Source: Luminiphilus sp051201685 (GTDB lineage Bacteria > Pseudomonadota > Gammaproteobacteria > Pseudomonadales > Halieaceae). From it: a stretch of DNA of 64,000 bases. Location of the stretch: NCBI RefSeq assembly GCF_051201685.1, contig NZ_CP179213.1, forward strand, positions 3,450,631 to 3,514,630, written 5' to 3'. Made by a program: the position numbers and the translations under genes. This document shows, one piece after another, positions 9,028 to 17,177 of the stretch (position 1 is its first letter; each line of letters begins with the position of its first letter). The notes under the pieces are model-generated. The model did no database searches. It was not told the origin of the DNA and saw only the letters and a program-made list of their open reading frames with translations.

Positions 9028-9834
9028 TCAGACGACGAGCGTCGTTTTAAGCTTTTTCATCGCATTAACTTCTAGCTGACGAATTCGCTCAGCCGACACA
9101 CCGTATTCAGCGGCCAACTCATGCAGCGTTGCTTTTTGTTCAGCCAACCAGCGCTGCGTCACAATATTGCGACTTCGCTCGTCTAAACTGCTCAGCGCGG
9201 AGCGCAATCGATCTTCGCCGTCCCGAGCCGAATCCTCAGCTTCAATACACCGGGCTGGATCAGTCGATATATCATCGAGATAAGCCTGCGGTGACTGCCA
9301 GGCATCGTCGTCATCGGCGTCAGTGGGAAGGTCAAAAGCAATATCGCGACTAGATAACCGTCCTTCCATACGCTGAACTTCAGCCTCGTCAACACCCAAG
9401 TCAGCGGCAATCGCCTGGGTTTCTTCTGCGCTCAACCAACCCAACGATTTCTTTGCGCTGCGCAAGTTGAAGAATAATTTACGCTGCGCCTTCGTCGTTG
9501 CCACTTTAACAATGCGCCAGTTACGCAAAATGAACTCGTGCATTTCTGCTTTAATCCAGTGCACGGCAAAAGAAACCAAGCGCACGCCTTTGTTGGGATC
9601 AAAGCGTTTTACCGCCTTCATAAGACCCACATTTCCCTCTTGTATGAGGTCGGCCTCGGCAAGCCCATAGCCGGAATAACTCCGTGCAATGTGTACCACA
9701 AAACGCAGGTGAGCAAGTACTAACTCACGCGCAGAGTCAACGCATTCGCTGTAGTATAGCTTTTCGGCTAAGGCCTGCTCACGCTCAGCAGACAAAATTG
9801 GAATGCCGCTAACAGCCTGAACATAGGCGGGCAA
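9028..9834 (-). CDS. rpoH: Heat-shock sigma factor RpoH (sigma-32), 5' end apparently frameshifted
   Basis: RpoH directs RNA polymerase to heat-shock promoters. Region 2 is intact (DLIQEGNVGLMKAVKRFDP, RLVSFAVHWIKAE), the RpoH-box signature QRKLFFNLR is present, and the region 4 helix-turn-helix (YGVSAERIRQLE) closes the protein. The open frame starts at a TTG (9832-9834), giving 268 residues, about 20 fewer than usual. A better start exists: ATG at 9900-9902 with GGAGG 8 nt upstream, in another frame. Adding one base to the C run at 9840-9842 joins the frames and yields ...MTPG-ANLPAYVQ, matching the LAPGANL-type N-terminus I recall for Pseudomonas RpoH. Either the TTG is used, or one base is missing. 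Confidence 0.93.
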   Translation of the reverse strand: MPAYVQAVSGIPILSAEREQALAEKLYYSECVDSARELVLAHLRFVVHIARSYSGYGLAEADLIQEGNVGLMKAVKRFDPNKGVRLVSFAVHWIKAEMHEFILRNWRIVKVATTKAQRKLFFNLRSAKKSLGWLSAEETQAIAADLGVDEAEVQRMEGRLSSRDIAFDLPTDADDDDAWQSPQAYLDDISTDPARCIEAEDSARDGEDRLRSALSSLDERSRNIVTQRWLAEQKATLHELAAEYGVSAERIRQLEVNAMKKLKTTLVV

Positions 9835-9902
9835 ATTTGCCCTGGGGTCATAGACATGACTGCCCCGTGACCCATTGCTACTGTTTTTCCTGATTCGGAC
9901 AT
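9835..9902 (-). other. rpoH: Probable true 5' end of rpoH, now out of frame by one base
   Basis: The ATG at 9902 has a near-perfect ribosome binding site (GGAGG) and opens MSESGKTVAMGHGAVMSMTPG before running into a different frame from the rest of rpoH. A single extra G on the coding strand (C run 9840-9842 on the plus strand) would restore a full-length RpoH. This is either a sequencing or assembly indel or a genuine lesion bypassed by the downstream TTG. Confidence 0.7.
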
Positions 9903-9930
9903 CTTGTCATCCTCCTCCCTTCGATACCTC

Positions 9931-9960
9931 ATTTTAGCACTCTACATCAGAGAGTGCTAA
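9931..9960 (-). promoter_or_regulatory. CIRCE operator (HrcA site) overlapping the rpoH promoter
   Basis: Positions 9934-9960 read TTAGCACTC, nine bases, then GAGTGCTAA. This is the exact CIRCE consensus, with the arms extendable to 10 bp. On the minus strand a -10-like TAAAAT (9931-9936) lies 18 bp from a -35-like TTAGCA (9955-9960), so the operator would cover the space between the promoter elements. The operator ends 31 nt upstream of the rpoH ATG at 9902. CIRCE is bound by the HrcA repressor, normally at groESL or dnaK operons; here it stands in front of the sigma-32 gene. hrcA itself is not in the window. Confidence 0.9.
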
Positions 9961-9995
9961 TCCTCGAAAAGTTCACTGTTGACCGAAGGTCGAGA

Positions 9996-10952
9996 CTATC
10001 TGGGCTCTAACTCTCTGAGCTGACTCGTTGCCGCATGCCAAGCGCTGAACAACCCTAACGCGCCGCCTAGGAACATCATATTCATCACGCCCATGATGCC
10101 CAGTCCCGTAAAACGCCGATCGCTGTCATAAAGCTGGAGCAACTGGTTAACGGGCTCAGCAAGATAAATGAAAAAGATACCCACCATAATCGCGCCCAGC
10201 AGACCGCCACCAAATCCAGACCACAATCCGGTGTATAGAAAGGGGCGGCGCGCGTAGGCATCGTCAGCTCCAATCAATTTAATCACGGCAATTTCATCCC
10301 GACGAGCATCGATAGCCAGACGAATCGTGTTGGCCAAAATAAGCACCGCGCCCATCATCATGAGCAGCCCGATACCCATTGCAAGCCTCCTGCCCGACTG
10401 CAACACCCCAGCCAGTCGAGCTTGCCAGAGCGTGTCAAAAACCACCTGATCAACGCCCCTCACGGCTTCTAACGCCCGCGCCAACTGAGCAAGGCCTTCT
10501 GATTCGACGTTATCTACGGGGTTAACTAGTAGTGTATGGGGCAATGGGTTATCGGGAATCGAATCCAGCATGCCGACCAACCCGGTATCGGCGGCGAATC
10601 TCGCCAGTGCTTGGTCTTGAGGAATAAGGGTCACATCCTGGACATCAACGCGGCTCTCTACACGCTTCAAGATGTCTTGAGCATCGTTGAGGGAGGCACC
10701 TACCTCGAGCAAAACAGAGAAGCGCGCCGGCGAACGCATATCACTAGTCACCGCCTCAATGTTTTGCAGTATCACCAAAAGAGAGGCGGGTAGCGCTAGT
10801 GCGATTCCCACCACTAACCAAGTCAAGCCTGTAGCTACCGGTAGCCGAAAAGCCCTGCGCAGGCTGCCAGACGCCGCCTGCCGGTGGTGATGTATCCATG
10901 ACACCAAGGTAGGCCTTGGAGCCGTGCCTAGCCCCGTCGCAGGCTTTTTCAT
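9996..10952 (-). CDS. ftsX: Cell division protein FtsX (FtsEX permease subunit)
   Basis: FtsX is the inner-membrane subunit of the FtsEX complex, which activates periplasmic amidase regulators at the septum. It has 318 residues, with a basic cytoplasmic N-terminus, a first membrane helix near residues 42-66, a periplasmic domain, then three C-terminal helices (around 195-215, 245-265, 285-305). Its start overlaps the ftsE stop by 4 bp (ATGA), as is usual. Confidence 0.95.
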   Translation of the reverse strand: MKKPATGLGTAPRPTLVSWIHHHRQAASGSLRRAFRLPVATGLTWLVVGIALALPASLLVILQNIEAVTSDMRSPARFSVLLEVGASLNDAQDILKRVESRVDVQDVTLIPQDQALARFAADTGLVGMLDSIPDNPLPHTLLVNPVDNVESEGLAQLARALEAVRGVDQVVFDTLWQARLAGVLQSGRRLAMGIGLLMMMGAVLILANTIRLAIDARRDEIAVIKLIGADDAYARRPFLYTGLWSGFGGGLLGAIMVGIFFIYLAEPVNQLLQLYDSDRRFTGLGIMGVMNMMFLGGALGLFSAWHAATSQLRELEPR

Positions 10953-11611
10953 AGCCCAGCTCCCGCCACGAGCCTACCGTCTTTCAACGTGACGATCCGA
11001 TGACGCAACCTGGAAATCAAGGCAAGGTCATGGCTGGCAACAATCACAGTCACCCCGACACGATTAAAGGCCTCGAATAATCCCATAATCTCCGCCGAGA
11101 GCTGCGGATCGAGATTACCCGTAGGTTCATCAGCAATTAAAAATCGAGGCCTTGCAACAACCGCCCGTGCAATCCCAACCCGTTGCTGCTCACCACCCGA
11201 TAGAACCGCTGGATTGGCTTTCTCTCGACCCAAAAGTCCAACCTTATCGAGCGCAGCTCGAGTTCTCCGTTGAATATCACGGGGACGAAAGCCGGCTATT
11301 TCCAAGGGTAACGCCACATTTTCAAGAACCGACCTGTCGTAGAGCAGTTGATGGTCCTGAAATACAATGCCAAATTCACCGCGATAACGACCGATATTAC
11401 GCCCTTTGATTCTCGCCGTGTCCCGGCCATCAACGCGCAATGTGCCCATAGAGGCACGCTCCAGCAGCATGAGTAAGCGTAAAAAAGTCGTCTTGCCAGC
11501 CCCCGAATGACCGGTGAGAAACACCATTTCACCTGTGCCAATAGTGAGCGAGACGTCACGCAGAGCATCATGGTCTGCGTAACGTTTGCTCACTCGGTTA
11601 AATTCAATCAC
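10949..11611 (-). CDS. ftsE: Cell division ATP-binding protein FtsE
   Basis: FtsE is the ABC ATPase partner of FtsX. It has 220 residues. Walker A GHSGAGKTT is at about residues 34-42, the signature LSGGEQQR is present, and Walker B is followed by the D-loop (FLIADEPTGNLD). The gene lies between ftsY (3 bp gap) and ftsX (4 bp overlap), the conserved ftsYEX order, followed by rpoH. Confidence 0.97.
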   Translation of the reverse strand: MIEFNRVSKRYADHDALRDVSLTIGTGEMVFLTGHSGAGKTTFLRLLMLLERASMGTLRVDGRDTARIKGRNIGRYRGEFGIVFQDHQLLYDRSVLENVALPLEIAGFRPRDIQRRTRAALDKVGLLGREKANPAVLSGGEQQRVGIARAVVARPRFLIADEPTGNLDPQLSAEIMGLFEAFNRVGVTVIVASHDLALISRLRHRIVTLKDGRLVAGAGL

Positions 11612-11614
11612 GAG

Positions 11615-12640
11615 CTACGACGACTCACTTTCAAACAAAGCATCCACAAAAGCACTCGCATCAAAGGGCTGAAGATCTGTTACGCCCTCCCCAATACCCA
11701 CAAATCGAATCGGTCGCGCCAACTTCTGCGCGATCGCAAAGATCACGCCACCGCGCGCCGTACCGTCTAACTTGCTGAGGGCGATACCGGTGACCCCTAC
11801 AGCCTTATCAAATTCCTCAGCCTGAGACACAGCGTTTTGCCCAGTGCCTGCGTCGAGCACCAGCAACGTCTCGTGAGGCGCCTGAGGGTCAATCTTTCGC
11901 ATCACTCTGACCACTTTCTCAAGCTCATCCATCAAATGGCTTTTGTTCTGGAGTCGGCCAGCCGTGTCAGCAATCAAAATGTCCACCTCCCGAGCATGCG
12001 CCGCCTGTAAAGCATCAAACAACACAGACGCACTGTCAGCACCCGTGTGCTGAGCAATCACCGGCACTTCATTTCGCTCCCCCCAGACTTGAAGCTGCTC
12101 GACCGCAGCCGCTCGGAATGTGTCACCAGCAGCCAGCATGACCTGCTTACCCTGTGCCTTAAAACCATGAGCAAGCTTGCCGATCGTCGTGGTCTTGCCA
12201 GCACCATTGACTCCCACCACCAGTATCACAAAGGGCTTCTGATTGTCGGTGACTAAAGGTTGCTCGCACGGTGTCAGAATATCAAGCAAAGCCGACTTAG
12301 TAGCGGCCATGACCGCAGCGCCATCCGAAAGTTCTTTGCGAGAAATACGCTCAGTGATGGCCGATACAATGCGTTGCGTTGCCTCTATCCCTACATCAGC
12401 CGTCAAAAGTTGATCTTCCAGAGCCTCCAAAACTTCGCCGTCAATGACTTTGCGCCCCAGAAAAAGCGTGCCAAGACCGTTGGAAAAATGGCCCCCTGTA
12501 CGACTTAGGCCGCGGCGAAATCGAGAGTACAAACCGCCGTCCTCTGCCGAATGTGCCTCGGCTGCTACTTTGCTTTCAGCTTCCAGCGCCAAGCTCTCTG
12601 CTGGCTTTTTAGGTTTTTCTTTGCGCCCAAAGAATTTCAT
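11615..12640 (-). CDS. ftsY: Signal recognition particle receptor FtsY
   Basis: FtsY is the SRP receptor GTPase that delivers ribosome-nascent chain complexes to the Sec translocon. It has 341 residues: a short charged, Ala/Glu-rich A domain of about 40 residues (shorter than in E. coli), then the NG domain with P-loop GVNGAGKT at 143-150 and the DTAGRLQ motif. It is first in the ftsYEX-rpoH run and divergent from rsmD. Confidence 0.97.
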   Translation of the reverse strand: MKFFGRKEKPKKPAESLALEAESKVAAEAHSAEDGGLYSRFRRGLSRTGGHFSNGLGTLFLGRKVIDGEVLEALEDQLLTADVGIEATQRIVSAITERISRKELSDGAAVMAATKSALLDILTPCEQPLVTDNQKPFVILVVGVNGAGKTTTIGKLAHGFKAQGKQVMLAAGDTFRAAAVEQLQVWGERNEVPVIAQHTGADSASVLFDALQAAHAREVDILIADTAGRLQNKSHLMDELEKVVRVMRKIDPQAPHETLLVLDAGTGQNAVSQAEEFDKAVGVTGIALSKLDGTARGGVIFAIAQKLARPIRFVGIGEGVTDLQPFDASAFVDALFESESS

Positions 12641-12730
12641 GGCAACGTGCTCATTACAGTTTTGACATTGAGTTGGTGACTGGGCCGGGCCCTCACATCA
12701 GCATGGTAGCACTGCGTCGAGGGAGCAGAC

Positions 12731-13318
12731 ATGCGCAAAGCGCCAATAAAACAAAGTAGTAGCCGACTGCGCATTATTGGGGGCGAGTGGCGAGGCCTCA
12801 GGCTCAATTTTCCTGATAACGTGGCCCACTTGCGACCCACGCCAGACCGGGTCAGAGAAACACTATTCAACTGGCTCACAAGCCGTATTCAAGACGCCCA
12901 CTGTCTCGATCTTTTTGCCGGCAGTGGCGCTCTGGGGCTCGAAGCCCTCTCCAGAGGCGCCAATCACTGCGTATTTGTCGATAGTTCCGCCGTGGCAACC
13001 GACGCTATTCGCGGTCACCTCAGCCATCTGAATGCTCAAGACCGCGCAACGATCGTGAGCAGCAACGCTCTTGAATGGCAAGGCACCCCCGCGGATATTG
13101 TCTTCCTAGACCCTCCCTATTCAGCAGATTTAATCGGCACCGCCTTAGAGCACCTGCTCACAAAAGGTCTACTCGCGCCAGACGCTAGGGTTTATGTAGA
13201 ACTAGAGCGCAATCAGACAATGCCCGACATACCCGCTTCTTTGGAGGTGATTCGGGATAAAGTGGCGGGAAATGTCCGTTACCTGCTTCTAGCAGTTTCG
13301 GATAATGTTTGTTTGTAA
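12731..13318 (+). CDS. rsmD: 16S rRNA (guanine966-N2)-methyltransferase RsmD
   Basis: The enzyme methylates G966 of 16S rRNA. It has 195 residues. The N-terminal IIGGEWRG, the RPTPDRVRETLFNWL motif, the SAM site DLFAGSG at 60-66 and the catalytic DPPY at 127-130 are all present. It is divergent from ftsY and about 50 bp upstream of coaD, the usual partner. Confidence 0.96.
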   Translation: MRKAPIKQSSSRLRIIGGEWRGLRLNFPDNVAHLRPTPDRVRETLFNWLTSRIQDAHCLDLFAGSGALGLEALSRGANHCVFVDSSAVATDAIRGHLSHLNAQDRATIVSSNALEWQGTPADIVFLDPPYSADLIGTALEHLLTKGLLAPDARVYVELERNQTMPDIPASLEVIRDKVAGNVRYLLLAVSDNVCL

Positions 13319-13367
13319 GCGGCCCCTTGTGTACATTCATCGCGGTTATGGCTGAGAATTCGCAGTT

Positions 13368-13853
13368 ATGCGCACACAATCTATTGTTTACCCCGGAACT
13401 TTCGATCCCATCACCAAGGGCCACATTGATTTGGTTGAGCGAGCTGCCAGACTGTTCGGTAGCGTCATCATCGCGATAGCCCAAAGTGAAAAGAAGCAGC
13501 CCCTTTTCGATCTAAAAGAGCGAACAACCCTTACCCAGGACGCTCTTAGTCACATCGATAACGTAGAAGTTTGCAGTTTTACCGGGCTGTTAACCGACCT
13601 GGTGACGGAGCAGGGGTCTAATTGTGTTCTGCGAGGGTTACGGGCTGTTGCGGACTTCGAATACGAATATCAGCTTGCTAATATGAATCGCGCTCTAAAG
13701 CCTGATTTTGAGAGCGTATTTCTTACCCCCTCGGAGAATCTCGCCTACATATCTTCTTCTTTAGTCCGGGAAATTGCATCTATGGGTGGCGACATCACGC
13801 CCTTTGTGGCCCCGAACGTAGCGGAAGCGCTCAAGAATAAGTTCCCCGATTAA
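13368..13853 (+). CDS. coaD: Phosphopantetheine adenylyltransferase
   Basis: The enzyme transfers AMP from ATP to 4'-phosphopantetheine, the penultimate step of coenzyme A synthesis. It has 161 residues. The nucleotidyltransferase T/HxGH motif is TKGH at 16-19 in YPGTFDPITKGH, and the C-terminal ISSSLVREIA is intact. Its stop overlaps the mutM stop on the other strand by 4 bp. coaBC, an earlier step in the same pathway, lies 2 kb away. Confidence 0.97.
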   Translation: MRTQSIVYPGTFDPITKGHIDLVERAARLFGSVIIAIAQSEKKQPLFDLKERTTLTQDALSHIDNVEVCSFTGLLTDLVTEQGSNCVLRGLRAVADFEYEYQLANMNRALKPDFESVFLTPSENLAYISSSLVREIASMGGDITPFVAPNVAEALKNKFPD

Positions 13854-14659
13854 CGTTGGCAGGTTGTGCAAAAAACTGAGGTTCGATTACCCAACCTAAT
13901 CTCTTGAAGTTGGCCAGAGCACGCCCTGCATGACTGGCCTCCTCGACCATAAACACGCAGCTTTTGTGCAAAGTAGCCAGGTTTGCCATCACCGCCCACA
14001 AAATCTCTGAGTGTAGTTCCGCCCTGCTCGATAGCCGCTGCCAACAGCTCCTTCACCGCTTCAGCCAAGCGCTGATAGCGCTGCAGGCTAATGTTCCCCG
14101 CCCTGCGGGTGGGACGGATTCCCGCCATAAAAAGAGCTTCGTTAGCGTATATATTGCCAACACCCACCACGATTCGACCGTCCATCAAAAATTGCTTAAC
14201 CGCCGCCTTTCTGCCTCGAGCCGCCTTATACAACCAAGCTCCGTCAAAATCACTGGATAGGGGTTCGGGACCCAAGTGCCGCAGCAGCGCATGGTCATCA
14301 GAGGTCAGTAAGTGAAAGCTTCCAAAACGCCGGGGGTCGTTGTATCTGAGGCAATTGCCATCATTGAGGACAATATCGACATGGTCGTGAAATAGCGGCG
14401 GAGTTGACGCGGGCATAACACGCAATGATCCAGACATACCAAGGTGAACCATCAGTGTGTGGTGCTCGAGGTCAATGAGTAAATATTTTGCACGGCGTCG
14501 GGTGCCCAAAATTCGCTGCCCCGAAGCGAGGGGGGCAAGGGCTTCTTCGATAGGCCAGCGGAGTTTGGCGTTGCGAATTAAAACGCGCTCAATGCGCCGA
14601 TCGACCGCATGGGGATCAATGCCACGACGGGTTGTCTCTACTTCAGGCAGCTCAGGCAT
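13850..14659 (-). CDS. mutM: Formamidopyrimidine-DNA glycosylase
   Basis: This bifunctional base-excision repair enzyme removes 8-oxoguanine and nicks the abasic site. It has 269 residues. The catalytic N-terminus PELPEVETTRRG is intact, and the C-terminal zinc finger has Cys at 244, 247, 264 and 267. It is convergent with coaD. Upstream lies a strong terminator that separates it from rpmG. Confidence 0.97.
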   Translation of the reverse strand: MPELPEVETTRRGIDPHAVDRRIERVLIRNAKLRWPIEEALAPLASGQRILGTRRRAKYLLIDLEHHTLMVHLGMSGSLRVMPASTPPLFHDHVDIVLNDGNCLRYNDPRRFGSFHLLTSDDHALLRHLGPEPLSSDFDGAWLYKAARGRKAAVKQFLMDGRIVVGVGNIYANEALFMAGIRPTRRAGNISLQRYQRLAEAVKELLAAAIEQGGTTLRDFVGGDGKPGYFAQKLRVYGRGGQSCRACSGQLQEIRLGNRTSVFCTTCQR

Positions 14660-14673
14660 AACTAACGGGGCAC

Positions 14674-14706
14674 AAAAAACCCCGGGGCTGGTAACAGCAC
14701 CGGGGC
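14674..14706 (-). terminator. Rho-independent terminator after rpmBG
   Basis: On the minus strand a GC-rich stem (CCCCGG-t-GCTG paired with CAGC-c-CCGGGG, loop TTAC) is followed by six T. It lies 24 bp beyond the rpmG stop and just before mutM, so it ends the rpmB-rpmG transcript. Confidence 0.85.
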
Positions 14707-14729
14707 AGTCTTAAAGAAAGCCGCAAAAC

Positions 14730-14885
14730 CTATTTGATTTTGCCTTCCTTGTAGATGACGTGTTGCCGAGCCACTGGGTCGAACTTTTTCATCTCCAGTT
14801 TCTCTGGCATCGTTCGCTTGTTCTTATCGGTCGTATAAAAGTGACCGGTACCCGCTGTTGAGTTCATGCGAATTTTTTCACGCAT
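14730..14885 (-). CDS. rpmG: 50S ribosomal protein L33
   Basis: This 51-residue basic ribosomal protein was read directly from the sequence: MREKIRMNSTAGTGHFYTT at the N-terminus and VIYKEGKIK at the C-terminus. It lacks the two CxxC pairs, so it is the zinc-independent form. An AGGAG-like site precedes the ATG at 14885. It lies 12 bp downstream of rpmB. Confidence 0.95.
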   Translation of the reverse strand: MREKIRMNSTAGTGHFYTTDKNKRTMPEKLEMKKFDPVARQHVIYKEGKIK

Positions 14886-14897
14886 AGCAATTCTCCT

Positions 14898-15134
14898 TTA
14901 AACTTTTTCGCCACGGGCGCGCAACTCGGCAAGTACGGTATCGATACCGCGCTTATCGATGATGCGCATTCCTTTGGGGGATACACGAAGAGAAACAAAC
15001 CGCTTTTCGGACTCTACCCAAAACCTATGGTTGTGAAGGTTGGGCAGGAAACGACGACGAGTTCGATTCTTGGCGTGAGACACATTGTTACCGGTTACCG
15101 GGCGCTTGCCGGTAACTTGACAGACTCGAGACAT
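14898..15134 (-). CDS. rpmB: 50S ribosomal protein L28
   Basis: This 78-residue ribosomal protein begins MSRVCQVTGKRPVTGNN, the canonical L28 start, at the ATG ending at 15134. The open frame extends 18 codons further upstream but that part has no L28 homology. There is no zinc-binding Cys set. It is followed by rpmG, the universal gammaproteobacterial pair. Confidence 0.96.
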   Translation of the reverse strand: MSRVCQVTGKRPVTGNNVSHAKNRTRRRFLPNLHNHRFWVESEKRFVSLRVSPKGMRIIDKRGIDTVLAELRARGEKV

Positions 15135-15208
15135 GGTTAAACCCGTCGCAGGACACTGAAAAAAGGGTGCGCAACATACCAAAGCCATGGCATTACCGCA
15201 AGCCTTAG

Positions 15209-15886
15209 TCAGCGGAACCCTGCTATTCCCTCTGAAGCCATGGACAGATAGCCCCCTTGGCCTACGATTAAGTGATCAAGAAGCTCGATATCGAGTAACT
15301 CGAGGGCGCGGCGAAGCCGCTCCGTCAGCCGAAGATCCGCAGGACTCGGGGCTACCGATCCGGAGGGGTGGTTGTGCGCGACAATAATCCCAGAGGCACT
15401 CAGTTTCAGCGCCATCGCAGCAATTTCTCTGGGGTAAACCGGTGCCGTATTTAGGGTACCTAAAAACAGGTCACGACATACCAACAGCTGGCGCTGGGTG
15501 TTCAGAAATAAACAGGTAAACACCTCCCGGTGCTGCAACTGGTAATGATGCTGCAGATAATCGTGACAGCTGGCAGGATTTTGCAGCGAAGTCCGTTCAA
15601 ATAGGCGCTCCTCTGCAAGTCGTTGTGCGAGTAACAGAGAGGACCCCAGCTGGTGGCGTCTTCGGCTCCCCACACCGACGACTGCTGCGTCGCTGCACAG
15701 TAACGCCGCAATTCCCTCCCGGAGAGAGCCGCGGTGACGGTGTAAATAACCTGCAATTTCGAGCTCGGCAGTCGCAGCAGGCAACCCAAGGGCCGCTGCG
15801 AGCAACTCGGCGTCACTTCTAGAGCAGCTACTTTTAGACCTGTCGCACAGTAGTGCAATGCTAAATGTGTCCAAAAAGCGCTCCAA
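15209..15886 (-). CDS. radC: RadC/UPF0758 family JAMM-domain protein
   Basis: This 225-residue protein has an N-terminal helix-hairpin-helix-like segment and a C-terminal JAMM metalloprotease-like domain with the full HNH-x10-D motif (His171, His173, Asp184 in VAHNHPSG...PAD). The biochemical role is unresolved; the old recombination-repair name is not well supported. The N-terminal domain is rather diverged from E. coli RadC. It is divergent from coaBC and upstream of rpmB, the conserved location. Confidence 0.92.
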   Translation of the reverse strand: MERFLDTFSIALLCDRSKSSCSRSDAELLAAALGLPAATAELEIAGYLHRHRGSLREGIAALLCSDAAVVGVGSRRRHQLGSSLLLAQRLAEERLFERTSLQNPASCHDYLQHHYQLQHREVFTCLFLNTQRQLLVCRDLFLGTLNTAPVYPREIAAMALKLSASGIIVAHNHPSGSVAPSPADLRLTERLRRALELLDIELLDHLIVGQGGYLSMASEGIAGFR

Positions 15887-15926
15887 GTGCTAGTGTTCAG
15901 GGTATTTTCTGGGTTAGCGCGATCGA

Positions 15927-17177
15927 ATGGGACACCTTCACAATCGGAACATCATCATCGGTGTAACAGGTGGTATTGCTGCCTACAAGATCGCCGAACT
16001 GATCCGCCTTCTTCGAGGTGATGGTGCCGCGGTACGGATCATAATGTCTCGGGGGGCTCAGGCCTTCGTCACGCCACTTACCTTACAATCACTCTCCGGG
16101 TTTCCGGTCCACACCGAGCTTCTGGATGAAACCGCGGAAATGGGCATGGGGCATATTGAATTAGCGCGATGGGCAGACGCTTTTATCGTGGCTCCTGCAA
16201 CAGCCGACGCGCTGGCTAGGCTTGCTGCAGGGCGAGCCGATGACCTTCTAACCACTACCGCCCTCGCGACTCCCGCTCCAGTTTTTGTGGCACCGGCCAT
16301 GAATCAGCAAATGTGGAAAAATGCAGCAACTGCAACAAATATTCAGCGCCTCACAGATCGCGGCGTCGAAATAATTGGCCCAAGTGCGGGTGAGCAGGCC
16401 TGTGGTGATGTAGGTTTGGGCAGGCTAACCGAACCCGCAGAGATCAGAGCTGCAATCAGTGCTCACTTCCCTAGCCGGGCACTGGAGGGCCGTCGCGTTG
16501 TCATTACAGCAGGCCCGACACGTGAACCTTTAGATCCGGTGCGGTACATCTCAAACCACAGCTCAGGAAAAATGGGGTTTGCCCTCGCTCAAGCTGCAGC
16601 TGAAGCAGGCGCAGAGACCGTTTTAATAAGTGGCCCCGTCACACTTGATACGCCCGAGGGCGTCACTCGTGTGAATGTAGATACAGCACTTCAAATGCAC
16701 GAGGCCTGCTTTCACCACCTCGAAAAGCCTACGGCGCTCTTTATTGGTAGCGCCGCAGTCGCAGATTATCGAGCCGAAGTTAATGCGCCGCAAAAAATAA
16801 AAAAGGTGGGTGACACGCTTACCTTAAATCTCACCCGTAACCCCGATATCATCACAGAGGTCGCCCGATCAGCCAGCCGGCCGTCTTTGGTGGTTGGGTT
16901 TGCTGCTGAAACTGAGCACCTCATAAAGCATGCAGAGGCTAAACGCCTGGCGAAGCAACTTGATGTTGTCATTGCTAATGATGTCAGCCGAGCCGATATA
17001 GGGTTTAACAGTGACGTTAACATGGTGACTTGGGTAGATAGCGCGGGACATGACGTTGTCCCCATAACGACCAAACGTAATCTAGCCAAGCTTTTGATCG
17101 CGCGCTGTATCGAAAGAATGCCCAAAAGCTATGATGACGACGAACAAAGCGCGACTGGATTGGAGGATGATCGTTGA
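15927..17177 (+). CDS. coaBC: Bifunctional phosphopantothenoylcysteine decarboxylase / phosphopantothenate-cysteine ligase
   Basis: This fused enzyme makes 4'-phosphopantetheine from phosphopantothenate and cysteine in coenzyme A synthesis. It has 416 residues. The CoaC half has the FMN motif GGIAAYK, the active-site His near residue 76, PAMNQQMW at 123-130 and a catalytic Cys at 159 (GEQACGDVGLGRL). The CoaB half has ITAGPTREPLDPVRYISNHSSGKMG and a Lys-rich AAVADYRAE..KIKK. The stop overlaps the next gene's TTG by 4 bp. Confidence 0.97.
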   Translation: MGHLHNRNIIIGVTGGIAAYKIAELIRLLRGDGAAVRIIMSRGAQAFVTPLTLQSLSGFPVHTELLDETAEMGMGHIELARWADAFIVAPATADALARLAAGRADDLLTTTALATPAPVFVAPAMNQQMWKNAATATNIQRLTDRGVEIIGPSAGEQACGDVGLGRLTEPAEIRAAISAHFPSRALEGRRVVITAGPTREPLDPVRYISNHSSGKMGFALAQAAAEAGAETVLISGPVTLDTPEGVTRVNVDTALQMHEACFHHLEKPTALFIGSAAVADYRAEVNAPQKIKKVGDTLTLNLTRNPDIITEVARSASRPSLVVGFAAETEHLIKHAEAKRLAKQLDVVIANDVSRADIGFNSDVNMVTWVDSAGHDVVPITTKRNLAKLLIARCIERMPKSYDDDEQSATGLEDDR

